Assembly (NCBI GenBank): GCA_003550325.1
Contig: QKWP01000485.1
Location: forward strand, 217,762-281,761
Direction of reading: 5' to 3'
Source of the DNA: Gigaspora rosea
Taxonomy: Eukaryota; Glomeromycota; Glomeromycetes; Diversisporales; Gigasporaceae
DNA: 64,000 bases
Translations under genes and position numbers: made by a program
The notes under the pieces: model-generated
Told to the model about the DNA's origin: nothing
Database searches by the model: none
The model's input: the letters and a program-made list of their open reading frames with translations, nothing else
Shown here: positions 1 through 11,370 of the stretch, one piece after another
Numbering within the stretch: the first letter of the stretch is position 1
Layout: each line of letters starts with the position of its first letter

Positions 1-610
1 TTTTTTAGCTCTGATTTACTTTTTTAAAATACTAAAATAATTAAATAAAACTTTGTACAATTATATTTGAAAATAAGGATTACTTTTTTGCAAAATTAGT
101 TTTTATATTATAAGAAAATAAATTATAGTTACATATAAGCTGAAAATAGATAATTTTAAGAAAAAATTTTTTTAAAAAATTTTATTACAATTTTTCTGCG
201 ATCTTATTTAGTTTTAGTTTTAGAACTATAGTTCTTAAGACAATATTGTAGTTTATATAAAAGATGACAACTTTCATTATTGCAACGTTAATGATTTACT
301 TGTAAAAATTAAGACTTGTATTAGAAGTAAAGATTTTTTTTATAGACGGGAACATATAAAATTTGAAAAAATCTAAAGAAAAATTTTAATAGTAAAAATG
401 CCAATACAAGAACTTTAAACATTTATTATATTAAAGTTTACTAATGATTTTAAAAAAAATTTATAACAAAGTTACTAAAACAAAACTCAAAGAATATTTT
501 TTACTTAGAAAAGATATGGCTAAAATCAATATTTAAAATTTTATTAAAAATTTTAAAATACGCAGGCAAATTTGCTGTGTTACAATCTAAGGGATAACGT
601 TGTATGGCAT
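1..610. other. AT-rich stretch without recognisable gene
   Basis: The first 600 bases are extremely AT-rich with many homopolymer runs. I see no open frame with protein-like composition, no tRNA-like fold and no clear repeat. A short GCAGGCAAATTTGC motif near 562 recurs near 33,470 and, inverted, near 34,672. Confidence 0.5.
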
Positions 611-613
611 TAC

Positions 614-1048
614 TCAGATCCTTTTTGTTAATTTTTTTTTAGGAAATGATGCAGCAAGTAGATTATACTGCGTTGACGCACCCAATCTCCCTTCAACTGT
701 CCAAAACTTAATTTTTTCATACATCTCATCTGTCAAGCAACGAAATCTTGGTGCCATTTCTGTAATAAGTGGATTCATTCGGTGGTTATGTTCACCAACA
801 ATAGTATTTATTTGAACACTATTGCCCATTTTAGAAAAGGATAAATTAATGTGCCAAGGGCAATCAATCATTTTTAATTCCCTATCCCTTCTATTTTCTG
901 CTAAAACAGTCTTTTCAGCTTCATGTGTACGTCCGTGTGAATATTCATAAGTGCGACGACGTGTTATGCTTTTATCTGTAGGATTAGCAACATGATGGCG
1001 CTTGCGCACCCAATCTCCTTTCAACTGTCCAAAACTTAATTTTTTCAT
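614..1048 (-). pseudogene. FAR1-type DNA-binding domain fragment (partial tandem copy)
   Basis: This 144-residue open frame carries the hallmarks of the FAR1/WRKY-GCM1 zinc-finger domain of MULE-type transposases and their host-derived relatives: a Cys in 'DCPWHINLSF', a His pair in 'GEHNHRMNP', and the following 'EKIKFWTVEGRLG' segment that precedes the transposase core. It is almost a repeat of the neighbour at 1104-1391: residues from 'NPTDKSITRRRTYEYS' onward match closely. Its first 15 residues look like an out-of-frame version of its own 'KIKFWTVEGRLG' end, so the copy apparently arose by an unequal tandem duplication that joined the end of one domain to the middle of another. It stops at TAA after 'KKLTKRI' with no transposase catalytic part. 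Likely a relic; a short expressed protein cannot be excluded. Confidence 0.7.
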
Positions 1049-1103
1049 ATGTTTTCTTTTTTCAGCGGTTGAATTTTTGTTGCCTTTTTTTTATTAGTTG
1101 GAT

Positions 1104-1576
1104 TCATTGGGTGGTTATGTTCCCAACAATAGTATTTATTTGAACACTATTGGCCATTTTAGGAAAGGATAAATTAATGTGCCAAGGGCAATCAATCATT
1201 TTTAATTCCCTATCCCTTCTATTTTCTGCTAAAACAGTCTTTTCAGCTTCATGTATACGTTCGTGTGAATATTCATAAGTGCGACGACGTGTTATGCTTT
1301 TATCTGTAGGATCAGCAACACGACGGCATTTGCGTAAAGAAAATCCTTCTTGTTTCCCATAATGTTCAAGGTAAGATTCGCAATTTCCCACGTATCAAAT
1401 GATTTATCCTTGGTTAATTTTAACACATCTAACTCATTTTCTGTATTATAATCTATCTCATCATGGTTAATATTTGCACTTTCTTCATAACTATCTATAA
1501 CGTTCTCATTTTCGAAATCAAAATATAGTTGAGCTTTAACGGTATAATTGTCTTTAATAATAGTGCAAAAGATCAA
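1104..1576 (-). pseudogene. FAR1-type DNA-binding gene relic with frameshifts
   Basis: An acidic N-terminal stretch (1576 to about 1390, 'ENELDVLKLTKDKSFDTWE') runs into a FAR1-type domain only if the reading frame changes near 1385. There 'DTWEIANL' continues sensibly as 'CESYLEHYGKQEGFSLRK' one frame over. A second frame change near 1112 turns the expected 'GEHNH' zinc-ligand motif into 'GNITTQ' and ends the protein. Both breaks are visible by comparison with the intact stretch of the adjacent copy at 614-1048. The family binds DNA and is usually fused to, or derived from, MULE transposases. Here the transposase part is missing, so this is read as a pseudogene. Confidence 0.7.
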
Positions 1577-1695
1577 TTATGAGTTCCAACGAGTATATAA
1601 TTCAAATAAATATATTAAAGACACAAACCATCGGTGTTGGTGTTTTCAAGACCAAGTGGATAAGTTAAGGCTTTTGTGGACGAAGAATGTTCATC

Positions 1696-2055
1696 TTAAA
1701 TAAAGGTAAGAGTAAATGGAATAATAAAAGAAGTGTAATCACGACGATTCTTAAATATACTAACATATAATATTATTAGTTTTGGAACTGTATAAATGGT
1801 TTCATTTATACAACCTTCCCTGAATAAAGGGTACCTGTCTTCTATTATAGCACAAAAGAAGAACCGAAAGACATGACAAGGTAAACAGTTGCAAATAGAA
1901 AAGAACAGCGCATTACTAAATTCAAAAGGGATATGACTGATATTATTATTGTTCTCTGAGCCATATAGTAAAGTTTCGTCTATCACATTTTCTTCAAATA
2001 ATGGGTATAAGGGATAATATTGAAAGGGTGAATTTGTTTCATCAGTGGGCTCCAT
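1696..2055 (-). pseudogene. Possible 5' exon of the FAR1-type relic
   Basis: The open frame starts with a good methionine (2055) and an acidic, Asn/Glu-rich first half ('ENVIDETLLYGSENNNN'), the composition usual for the N-terminus of FAR1-like proteins of this type. The second half is hydrophobic and does not look coding, apart from a short 'IIEDRYPLFREG' piece that resembles the start of the neighbouring relic ('IIKDNYTVKAQL'). It may be a duplicated first exon of the gene at 1104-1576. No domain can be named from sequence alone. Confidence 0.35.
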
Positions 2056-2130
2056 TGTATTACCTTGGCGAGTAAATTTGATTAAACAAATTTTACAAAA
2101 AAAGTAAAAGCTAATTGAAAAGTTTATATA

Positions 2131-2298
2131 TCCCGAGTTAAAATTATTAATTACCCAGGTTAAAATTACTTAAAATCACCCGGGTTAAAATTATCAAAAA
2201 TCACCCAGGGTTAAAATTATCAAAAATCGCCCGGGGTTAAAATTATCAAAAATCACCCGGAGTTAAAATTATTGAAAATCACCCGGGTTAAAATTAGT
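2131..2298. repeat. Tandem repeat, about 27-bp unit, 7 copies
   Basis: Units of the form CACCCGGGTTAAAATTATCA recur head-to-tail with small variation in the GC core (CCAGG, CCGGG, CGGGG, CGGAG). The CCCGGG core is striking in such AT-rich DNA. No associated gene. Confidence 0.9.
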
Positions 2299-2564
2299 CA
2301 TATTCTATAAAGTATACTAATTATATTGTAAGATAATAAAAACTATATTTTAAAAATATTAATTATCTAAATTTATACAATAATCTACATCATGCATATT
2401 GTTTACTTGTTTACAATTTTTTAACCAATTAAAACAAATGTCCGCCATGCTATTAAATAGAGGTTTTGTTAAAAAATTTTTTTAGAGCTTAATTTTCTTT
2501 TAAAAATTTTAGCGTGCAAATATATACGCTAAAATATATGGTTTAAAGGATATAAATTGCATTA

Positions 2565-3035
2565 CAAACATTTTCATTAATATTTTGTGATGCAGTAATC
2601 TGATTTTGATAATTTTGATACCATTTGATTTGTCTTGATGAGATGGTTTGAATAGTACCAAAATTATTAAAATCAGATCACTAGATCACAAAATATTTGC
2701 AAAAAATGATTTGTATCATAATTTTATATAAATATATTAATATTATATAAACTGTATTACAACGTTTTCGTGAATATCTTGTGATCAGTAATCCGATTTT
2801 GATGATTTTGGTACAATTCAATTTATCTCATCAAGACGAATCGAATGGTACCAAAATCATCAAATTTGGATTACTAGTTATCAAGATCGTTAAAATTTAA
2901 TAAAAATTTTAAAATTATTAATATCTTGTGCTATAGTAATCTAAATTTAATGATTTTTGGTACCATTCGATTTGTCTCAATGAGATGATTCAAATAGTAC
3001 CAAAATTATTAAATTTGGATTATTAGTTCTTTCAC
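2565..3035. repeat. Three consecutive foldback units
   Basis: Three hairpin-forming units of about 115-125 bp follow one another (about 2577-2700, 2768-2890, 2925-3035). In each, a left half containing TTTGGTACCATTCGATTTG-like text pairs with a right half containing the reverse complement. The theme (TAATCTGATTTTGATGATTTTGGTACC) resembles the longer foldbacks at 16.6-17.7 kb and 55.6 kb. Confidence 0.75.
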
Positions 3036-3514
3036 AATAGTTTTTTAAATATTTAATTAAATGCTATATAAAGGGGTAGCTTATTTTCAAAGCTAAAATT
3101 TTATTATTATTTTTAAATTAAAAATACAGAATAGGTATAGAGGTTTTTAAGTTTTTTGTTTAAAATTAAAAGAGTATCTTATTTTTTTGGGGTAATATAT
3201 TTTCAGAAATATTTTATTATAAGTTAGATAATATGTTTGCTTATTTTTAATAAATTTTTATATATCATATGGTAAAAATGCTTATTGATATTAATAAAAA
3301 TGCTTGCTTAGAGCTATTATAAAAAATTTTAAATTTTTTGTGACCTATATACTAATAGCTTGGGTTCTGGTGTACCCTCTGCCAGTTTGAAACGCCAGTT
3401 CATGACTTATACCCAGGTACATAAAAACAGTAGATATAGTAAAATATATAGTGTAGAATACCCAAGTACAAAGATTGAAACAAGTAAGTACACAGATCCA
3501 GTGAATAAAATTCA

Positions 3515-3705
3515 TGTGCACAATGTGCACATGTGCACAATTATTTTTGTGCGCACAATTTTTTAAATTGGATGTGCACATGTGCACAAAGATTTTTCTT
3601 AATTAACATATAGGTTGTGCACAATTTTTATACAAATTTTATAAAGTGTGCACAAAAAAATTTTTACAATGTGCACATGTGCACAAAATTTTTTTACAGA
3701 TTTTA
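3515..3705. repeat. Cluster of GTGCAC palindromes
   Basis: GTGCACATGTGCACA and single GTGCAC motifs occur about ten times in 190 bp, separated by A/T-rich spacers. The repeated His/Cys pattern in the overlapping reverse frame is a by-product of this repeat and is not treated as a gene. Confidence 0.8.
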
Positions 3706-3794
3706 TACACTGCACAGGTCCATAATTTACAGTACTTTTTTTGTCGAGATAACCTATATTTTGCTACTAAATAAAGTTGTTTATTTATATATAA

Positions 3795-4070
3795 TTTCTA
3801 TTTCAAAATTAGTAAATATTTGTTTTTGACAAAGTTATATTTTGAAATAGTACAAAATTAACAAAATTTTAATATGGTTTTTAAGCTTAAATTTTCTTCT
3901 TTTTTTGTTCTATATGTTTGTAAAATTTAATTTTAAATTAATTAGTTAAGTTGAGAAGGACCTTTAGCCAAAGTTTATAGTAAATTCATATGTTTTTATT
4001 ATAATTTTTTATTATAAACTTATTTCAAAGGGACATACATGTCCTATAATTGCTAATAATAAAAATAAAA
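3795..4070. repeat. Dispersed repeat shared with 37,030-37,300
   Basis: The segment from 'AAAATTAGTAAAT' through 'AATTAGTTAAG' and 'AGTTTATAGTAAATTCATAT' to 'AAAGGGACAT' is repeated in the same order and orientation at about 37,030-37,300, with diverged spacing. Non-coding on inspection; family unknown. Confidence 0.65.
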
Positions 4071-4429
4071 TAATTAAGTTGGGATACTTTCATATTTTTA
4101 TCAATTATAAAGGTGTTCCAATTTAGTTATTTAATAAACATATGCCAATAAATGAATAAAAAAAGCATGGATTGTTATATAAGACCCATACAATAAATAT
4201 ATTATGATAAGATAAAAACTGTGCAAAATTAGTTATATTATTGTGCAAATTCAACCTAAAATAGAACCGTCTAAAGCAGAGCAACTCTTTTTAATAATTT
4301 TTTAGACTTTAAATAAGCAAAATTGCCTTCCTAATATTTTTGATTAACATATCGAAGTAGGTTTAGACTGCTATTTTTTGTATTTTTCAGTTTTTTGCTT
4401 TTGTTTTTTGTTTTGCAATTATCAAAATT

Positions 4430-4990
4430 CTATAATGGATCTTCTGTAATACTCTCCATCGATCATTTGTACCAACAAATTACAAACCTTCAGAAATGGA
4501 GTTACAATAGAAAATGGTTGAAAAACTAAAGAATCATATAGTATGGCGACTATTATTTAGGAATATAGTTAATTGAGTATCTGCTGATAGCCTCAGAGTT
4601 TATCACTCACTACAAGAAAGTGCACTTGTAATTTAGAGATAAAATACATAGACTATCTGCTGACAAGCTTAAAGTTTATTACTTACCCTGAACTAACAAC
4701 ACAGCAGTTTTTATTGGGTACTAGATTTCATAGGAAGACAATTCTCCTTATCTGTACAAGTAAAACCTGGGTGTTATTTTGTGTTTTGTATATTTTGTTA
4801 AAGAATTTTCAAAAAGTGAGCCATTTGGCATACCTCCTTTAAAAGACCAGTAGTGTTTACTTCATCCAAATTAGAAAAATACCTACTATATTAGATTATA
4901 CTATTACGAGTAGCTTAGCAACAGACAACATTGAATGACATAGATATTTCAAAGAAACACTATAAAGAAGATTTTAGAACACTCTTAGGT
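4430..4990 (+). repeat. Dispersed coding-derived repeat, copy 1
   Basis: This copy shares a series of short blocks with copies near 5470-6000, 14,960-15,780 and 54,890-56,460: 'CGATCATTTGT', 'TATCTGCTGACAAGCTTA', and a block with 'AAAAGACCAGTAGTGTTTAC' followed by a CCAAATT motif. It is interrupted downstream by DNA with short GTAGAGGTCT inverted ends (about 5024 and 6694) that carries the second copy. It is stop-rich, so it is a decayed element. Confidence 0.6.
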
Positions 4991-5469
4991 TATGGTAGTC
5001 AGACAATAGTGACTACCTTTTTGTAGAGGTCTTACTTGTTCTAAAAATAAGTTTTCAAATATTCATTTGGCCAATCTTTTTAATATTTGAATATTTATTT
5101 AAAAATTTTAAAAATATTCAATGAATATTCACTAAATATTTATTGAATATTAAATATATAGTACTAAATATTCAATATTTATATATAAAATATAAAATAG
5201 TATAACTTAAAAACAAATGATTTTAACAAAAATCTCTTTAAGAAATTTGTTGCATTAATTCAAAGCTACAATTTTATTAAAGTAAATATTTATTTAATTT
5301 ATAATAATAAAAGTTATAATATTTTAAAGTTTATATATATTCAAAAAATTTGGTATTTAAGATATAAAAATTAGTTATATATATTTTCTTAATACTGTAA
5401 TTAGAATTCATCATGCAAAAATTAGCCAATCATATTTGGTTATTAATATCAAACTTTGCTACTTTTAAT

Positions 5470-6690
5470 ATATTCAAACTCTTTCTGACGATCATCTGGA
5501 CCAACTTTTTCAAGACAACTAAACTATAGAAAACCTATAGATAATATGCAATCTCTTACTACAAAACTTTTTTTGGAGTATTCAAAAATAAGAGTTCTAC
5601 TCGGAGCAACTGAAAAAGAGCTGAAAAAGAAGTCTTGGGATAGGTCTCCCTGGAGTAAAACACAAAAACTATTGAATAGTAGTTGGTTACTGAGTAACTG
5701 GAAGTCTTTGTCATTAAGCCCAAATAGTTTTGGATTTTATGAAAGCTGCATATTTTTCTATAAACTACAAAACTTACATGGTTTTAAACCCACGAAACAA
5801 GTTGGACTACTTGGTATCTTCTTTGTCCCTTTGGTTTTTTCAAAATTTTGACAAAGTAGGCATTAGGCTTACACCTCCAAAAGATCGACAATGTTTATCT
5901 CCCCAATTTGAAATACAGCTGCCATATTGGAACGAAGTCACGAGTGAATTTTGGTCTTTTGAAATAAATAACAAATGATACGTGTATAAAATTTTGTTCT
6001 AAAATATTCTTTTAGCTGTAGTTTCTTTTTTTTACACATCTATTTCTACAGTTTTCTAGGTTAGAGGCCATTTTTTTTCTAGCAATAGTTGTTCGTCTAT
6101 ATATTATAATTTGAGTTTAGTTAGAGTAAAGTCTACTTTTCTTAGTATTATATAATTTTTAAAATAGTTTATCCTGGTGCCAGATCTTAATTATTCTGAG
6201 ACCTTGCTTTTCTTTTCTTTTTTTCTATTATTTGTTTTTTCGTTTTCTTTATCTTTTCTTTTTCTTTCTACTCTCTTTCGTACTTTGCCCTTTAGTAGTT
6301 TAGTTTTTTCTTTCCACTTCCAAGGATATTTCCTTCAGAAAATGCTCCTGTATAGTGGAGCAAGGCTGATGGACTAGTCAGAGTCTCCAGAGACTTTGTG
6401 CGGTGATTTACATTTGGTGTAGTCATCTAAATCGGATGATGCCTATACTGTTTTATTTTTTGTTCTTGAATTTGTACTATTTTGTTGAGTATAATAAAAT
6501 CAAAGAGGTTATATTTGGTGAGTCTCACCTAAAAGAAATATATATATATATATATATTTAATGAATATTCAATGAATATATTTAGTGAAATTTTAATTTT
6601 CGAATATTCATTTGGCAAAAATTTTATATATTCAAATATTCAAATATTCAGTGAATATTGGAATATAACATTCATCAGATCAGACCTCTA
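5470..6690 (+). pseudogene. Dispersed coding-derived repeat, copy 2, with open-frame relic
   Basis: Two overlapping frames (5546-5851 and 5730-5978) hold the best preserved coding part of this repeat. The upper contains 'GATEKELKKKSWD', matching 'ATEIEMKKN' readable in the copy near 55,040. The lower ends with 'TPPKDRQCLSP', matching 'TPKDQQCLLFP' in the copy at about 55,290. Conservation of peptide text despite DNA divergence argues that the repeat derives from a protein gene, probably of an old mobile element. Which family it belongs to I cannot say. A pyrimidine-rich tail (6200-6330) follows, as in copy 3. The whole is bracketed by GTAGAGGTCT inverted ends. Confidence 0.5.
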
Positions 6691-6699
6691 CCTTATTGG

Positions 6700-9110
6700 T
6701 TTAACATTAATGGGACCTCTAGCCTAGTTAGTCTGGGGATTATAATGTTAAAATTTTTTTAAGTCTGAAGGTTTTTTAATATAATTAATCTTATCAGCTA
6801 ACTATGGGCCTCAGATAAAGATCCAAAGTAATAAAAGGCTTATAGTGAATATTTTTGGGTGTTTGTTTATTATTATTATAGTTGTTAATGCATGTAATAA
6901 TATAAAACATAATAAAGAATACAAGCAAGGCCTCAGTTATAAAAACCAAAAAAAAAAAATCTATAATTTGATTGGCAGTTGATCACATGATTTGCCCTTA
7001 TTTATGCGTAGTTATTTATTGCTTATTACTTTTCGCCATACGTTATTATTTATATCAGTGACCCATATACATTTGCCGTAGTGTGCATATCATCGTGATG
7101 CGTTTCACAGAAATGCAGAATTCATCCTCACAGGATAATATTCACATATGATTTGCTAATTCTGACCAGTCACATGATCGTACGCACGTATGTACAGTAC
7201 TTCTCTTTAGCAACAAAAAACCCCTATACTGTATTTGTAAATATACGCGCAAGGCATACTGTAGATATCAAAAGATTATTATTTAATAAAATAATATGTC
7301 AAAGTTGGATAAAACTTGTAATATTTTAGCATTTGGAAATATGTGTTATACTTTAATGGCAAACTGATAGCTAAAATTTTGATTATCGTTATAATTAAAA
7401 AAAAAATTGCAGAATAAATATATTTTTAATATTGATAGCACGGAATCTTTAAATATTTATTACAGAAATTGTGCAGAAAAAGCATTAGTATGCACGGAAA
7501 TTTTTAATATAAGGAAAAAGATATAAAACGGAAGACAAAAAGACTTTTGTAGAGGCAGAATTCGGACGCCTCATATACCTATTTTTAATAAAAATAATAA
7601 AAGATTCTCTTAAAATCCAAAACTCAATAAATAATCGAATATTTCGATTACAACATCACAGCTGCAAAGTTTATTATAGTTTTATATATAAAAAATTTGC
7701 ATGTGACATATCGTAATAAGAAAAATGTACGCACATATGTACTTAAGTACTGATTAGACTCTAGAGCTATGATCCGGTTCGGGTGATACGGGTCGAAAAT
7801 TACTCTGACCCGAGTCAAATGGGTCAGAATTCAAAAGTAAAGACCCACTAAAATTCAAATTGTTTATTTGTCATCGACCATTTTCAATACATGACTATGG
7901 AGAACACATATGGGGTTTTGCCTCGCTGTCACGCGATCCGCAGACTTCGATCCAGTTATCATAACAACCGGTATGTACGGTTTGGTTAATGAGGTAAACC
8001 ACTTACAAAATCCGGTTCTCACACATATACCGGGAGTAATCCACAACAAATAAATCCTTTTCAAATTAAGCCATCATGGGGGGGGGGCGGGAGTTATCGA
8101 CAAAGCTAGACTTGCGTCAAGCTAACAGCAAAGACAAAAGAGGTAGAACAATTTTCCGACTTTACATTTCTTAAAAGGTCAATTCCTATGACCTCATACT
8201 CAAATCATTAAACATTAGCCCTTACTCATTACATCACTCTTATCGACCTCTTAAATGCATCACCTCCTTCATCAAAATCTAAAACCGAATTCCCTGCATC
8301 ATGAACCAGGGTTATGGTCTCGTGACAAATGGATGTCCCATGACTTCATTCACGGCATCAAATAAATATCTGATCCGGATTAAACAACATAGTATTCGCT
8401 GATGTAGAAAATGAACGAACTCAAATTATGAGCGAAGTCGATAAATTTTTCAATCCAAAATCCGAAAAGTTCTGTTTAAATATCTGGAGTACAGGCTGTT
8501 CTCTACACTAATAGCTCTATATGTATAGTATATGTACCCACAAGTTCTAATTAAATTAACTCCGTAATCATGAATAACCTAAACGTATAAATTAAACAAA
8601 GTTTTTTTGCAGGTGCCAAAAGACAAAATAAAAACTTGATATAAAATTTTTATTTTCGGTTTAACGTGTTAACAATTTAAACATTTAAATATATTTATTG
8701 ACTTGCCCTTTGTTCATTTCTGCGAAAAACTTCTCAAAGCAAGAAGGTTTCTTTAACTAAAAATAAATTTTGATTTGTAAATGATAATCTGATCATCTGA
8801 TTTTTTTGCGTAAGACAAATTTATTTGATTGGTAGATCTTATTTGAAAACAACAGCGCATCACGAGATTACCCGTTAGTCACATGTTATATTTAACCAAT
8901 CAAAATCATGAATTTTGATTAACCCGGATCAGTCCGAAAACCAAAACAAAGAAAATTATATATTTATATATTGACACATCCGCCCTTTCTACTGCTATAT
9001 TCTCAACTAAGAAAGTACCGGTAATCATGTAGGTATATTTTCTAATAGTAATCATTTTGGATTGCTTTTTGTGATTACTTCAAGGTCAAGACGCGAGAGC
9101 GAATAGTGAG
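6700..9110. other. Intergenic region, no gene recognised
   Basis: Mixed-composition DNA, locally less AT-rich than its neighbours (7750-8350). The one longer minus-strand frame (7864-8064) has no recognisable motif and no homologous copy here. A run of ten G (G10CGGG) sits at about 8078-8091. The stretch 8850-8950 ('GATTACC...GGATCAGTCCGAAAA') recurs diverged at 18,570-18,660. Confidence 0.4.
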
Positions 9111-9115
9111 TCGCT

Positions 9116-9213
9116 CGGTTTTCATGAAAAGTGAAATTAGTGATGTGAGATGGTATGATTATCTACCGATGAAAGTCGGTAGATAATCGGTTTTCATGAA
9201 AAGTGAAATTAGT
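9116..9213. repeat. 26-bp direct repeats flanking a perfect hairpin
   Basis: A 26-bp direct repeat beginning CGGTTTTCATGAAAAGTGAA occurs at 9116-9141 and 9188-9213. Between them ATTATCTACCGA (9158-9169) pairs perfectly with TCGGTAGATAAT (9176-9187) around a 6-base loop. Confidence 0.8.
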
Positions 9214-9699
9214 ATATACAGATATAGCGGTGAAAGTAATTTACAGAAAAATTTTTTGTTATTTCACTTTTTGATAAATTCCTGAATTTTGACGTGGACA
9301 CCGATACCATTAGTTACATGTTAGCTTTTGATGTGCCTAGCACCTACCGGTCGTTACCACTATCGGTATCTACTAGGCTGTTTGAAAAATTCACATCACT
9401 AAGGAATCCAAAAAAGTTTCTTAGTAAGGTCTGCGCTTCTGAAAAAGGATTCTGCTACGTTCTTTCCTTATCATAAAGATTCTTACGTTTACTATTCATA
9501 TGCTACTTAATGAACGTTCATTTATTTTATTTCTTTTATTATATATCTAGATCGATAAAAAAGAAGTTCGCTTCGCTCAAGTTAATCCAATACGTAAAAG
9601 GGGCGGTAATCCATTTCAATCTCACAACAGTTATGCGGCCGTATTGTTTCGCCGCCATATTTGTTTTGTTTTGTTTTGTTTTTTTTTTTGTTTTTTTTT

Positions 9700-11370
9700 T
9701 GGGCCGTCATATTGGCAATAACATTGTTCTTGACCCATTTATCTTGACCCTTTCTAAAAATAAAAAAATATTACCATCATTTTTGACCATGTTAAGTTAT
9801 GATAGGGACATAGCATTAGCGTATTTTGTGAAATCCCTTTATTATCACAAGTATATCGCCACTTAGAATCTATTTACAGTGTAAAATATTTTGAACTTTT
9901 AAGAAATAAAATTCTATTGTGTATCGAAAAATAATTTCGAATAGAATTTAAGGCATAATTGGGTAAATCGACCAACCATGATCGAGGATTATCAAAAAAA
10001 TTTTACACGAAAATTTATTATAGAGCGAATTTTCACAAAAACGGCCTTTTTAACAAGCTTTGCATTTATAATTAAGTACGTAGAACATTATGAAATTTAT
10101 GTATTTAATTATAAGCCAAAAGTAGGTTAAAAAAGCCATTTTTTGAAAATTAGCCTGAATTTACCCTTGATAGTTACCAACCCATCTAACAATGCCCAAC
10201 CCATCCTAAAACGCCCGAGTATTTCAACAAACGGTAAAAGTACTTCTTTCTACAGCTTAGCATAGCTTTTTTATTGAGTTTTTTTGGTTTTTTTTTAACT
10301 TGTCTAGACGTCAAAAAAGCCCTTTTGTTAGTTGTAACAAGTGCTTCATTTGTTAGTTTTTCAACGTCACTTAGGAGCAAATTTTTGTATAACAGTTTAT
10401 CGAAAAAAGGCCCAATTATGTCGATCCGCTGATATGTTATAAAAAATTTCGAATAAAAAAAAACAGTTTCGACAATAACGATAAAAGAGAAAAGTCATTA
10501 TTGTTACTATGATAATGATAATTCAAAATTGTATATTCTGATCTGAAGTTACATGTATCCGGCCGGCTGCCATTTTCTTCAAGCGACGTTCCTATCATAT
10601 TACCTAACATGGGTCAAGAACGATGGTGCTTTTTTTTTTGTTTTAGAGTGATATGAATCGAAAATCGATTAATCGATTAGTTGATCGAGTTGGCAACTAA
10701 TCGATTGACTATTACAACCACGATTTTAATCGATTAACCAATCGATTTTCAACTAATCGATTAATTGATTAACTAATTAATCGATTATTCGATTAGTTGG
10801 TTAATCGATTAGTTGTCTATATATTAGTTGTCTATATACCAATATATACTAAGAGTATATAGAGATCGTACATACAGTACGTAATAGATATTACACGGGC
10901 TGTTGTGAATATCATGAGTTAGCACGGCGAAGCCGTGGTAACACATGATGTTCACGGCGCACGTGTAATATCTGATATATTTCACGGTTTCTATGCCCGT
11001 AACGTTTCTGATTAAAATTTTTAATGATGATGTCATACCGTGTAAAAATTTTTGATATCTTCACGGTATTACATCATCATAAAAATATCATCAGAAATGT
11101 TCACGGGAGAACATTAGGGACCGTGAATATAATCAGATATTTAACTTAGTCGATTAATCAACTAATCGACCAATCAATTAACTGATTAATCGATTAATCG
11201 ATTAACTGATTAATCGATTATCGATTAGTTGATTAGTTAAACGTAATCAACTATTAATCGATTTTCTAAAAATTTTCAACTAATTGATTGATTTTTTGCC
11301 CGATTCGTAACATTAGAGGGGGGTCAAGTGGGTCAAGAGCAATGTTTTTGCGTCATATTGCCTTTTTTTT
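9700..11370. repeat. Region with inverted TTCTTGACCC motifs (possible nested elements)
   Basis: CATTGTTCTTGACCCAT near 9725 is inverted as ATGGGTCAAGAACGATG near 10,611 and as GGGTCAAGAGCAATG near 11,330. A GGCAATA / TATTGCC pair lies just outside the outer copies. This is the arrangement of terminal inverted repeats of one or two small elements. Target duplications could not be settled. The only longer frame inside (9510-9866) is hydrophobic and is not called. Confidence 0.45.
10655..11290. repeat. ATCGATTA arrays flanking two large hairpins
   Basis: Arrays built from overlapping TTAATCGATTA words occupy about 10,655-10,825 and 11,133-11,260. Between them lie two consecutive imperfect palindromes. 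The first (10,887-10,973) is closed by the loop GCACGGC-GAA-GCCGTG, with outer arms ATATTACACG / CGTGTAATAT. The second (10,976-11,130) has outer arms TTCACGGT / ACCGTGAA. Short CACGG/CCGTG words recur in both. Confidence 0.75.

Noticed and set aside
2131..2298. Regular 27-bp repeats reminiscent of a CRISPR array
   Set aside because: There are no unique spacers, the repeats abut each other, and the DNA is clearly eukaryotic (spliced genes, CACTA and hAT-type elements).
3345..3587. His/Cys-rich minus-strand frame resembling a zinc-binding protein
   Set aside because: The His/Cys residues come from the GTGCAC palindrome cluster and have no regular zinc-finger spacing.
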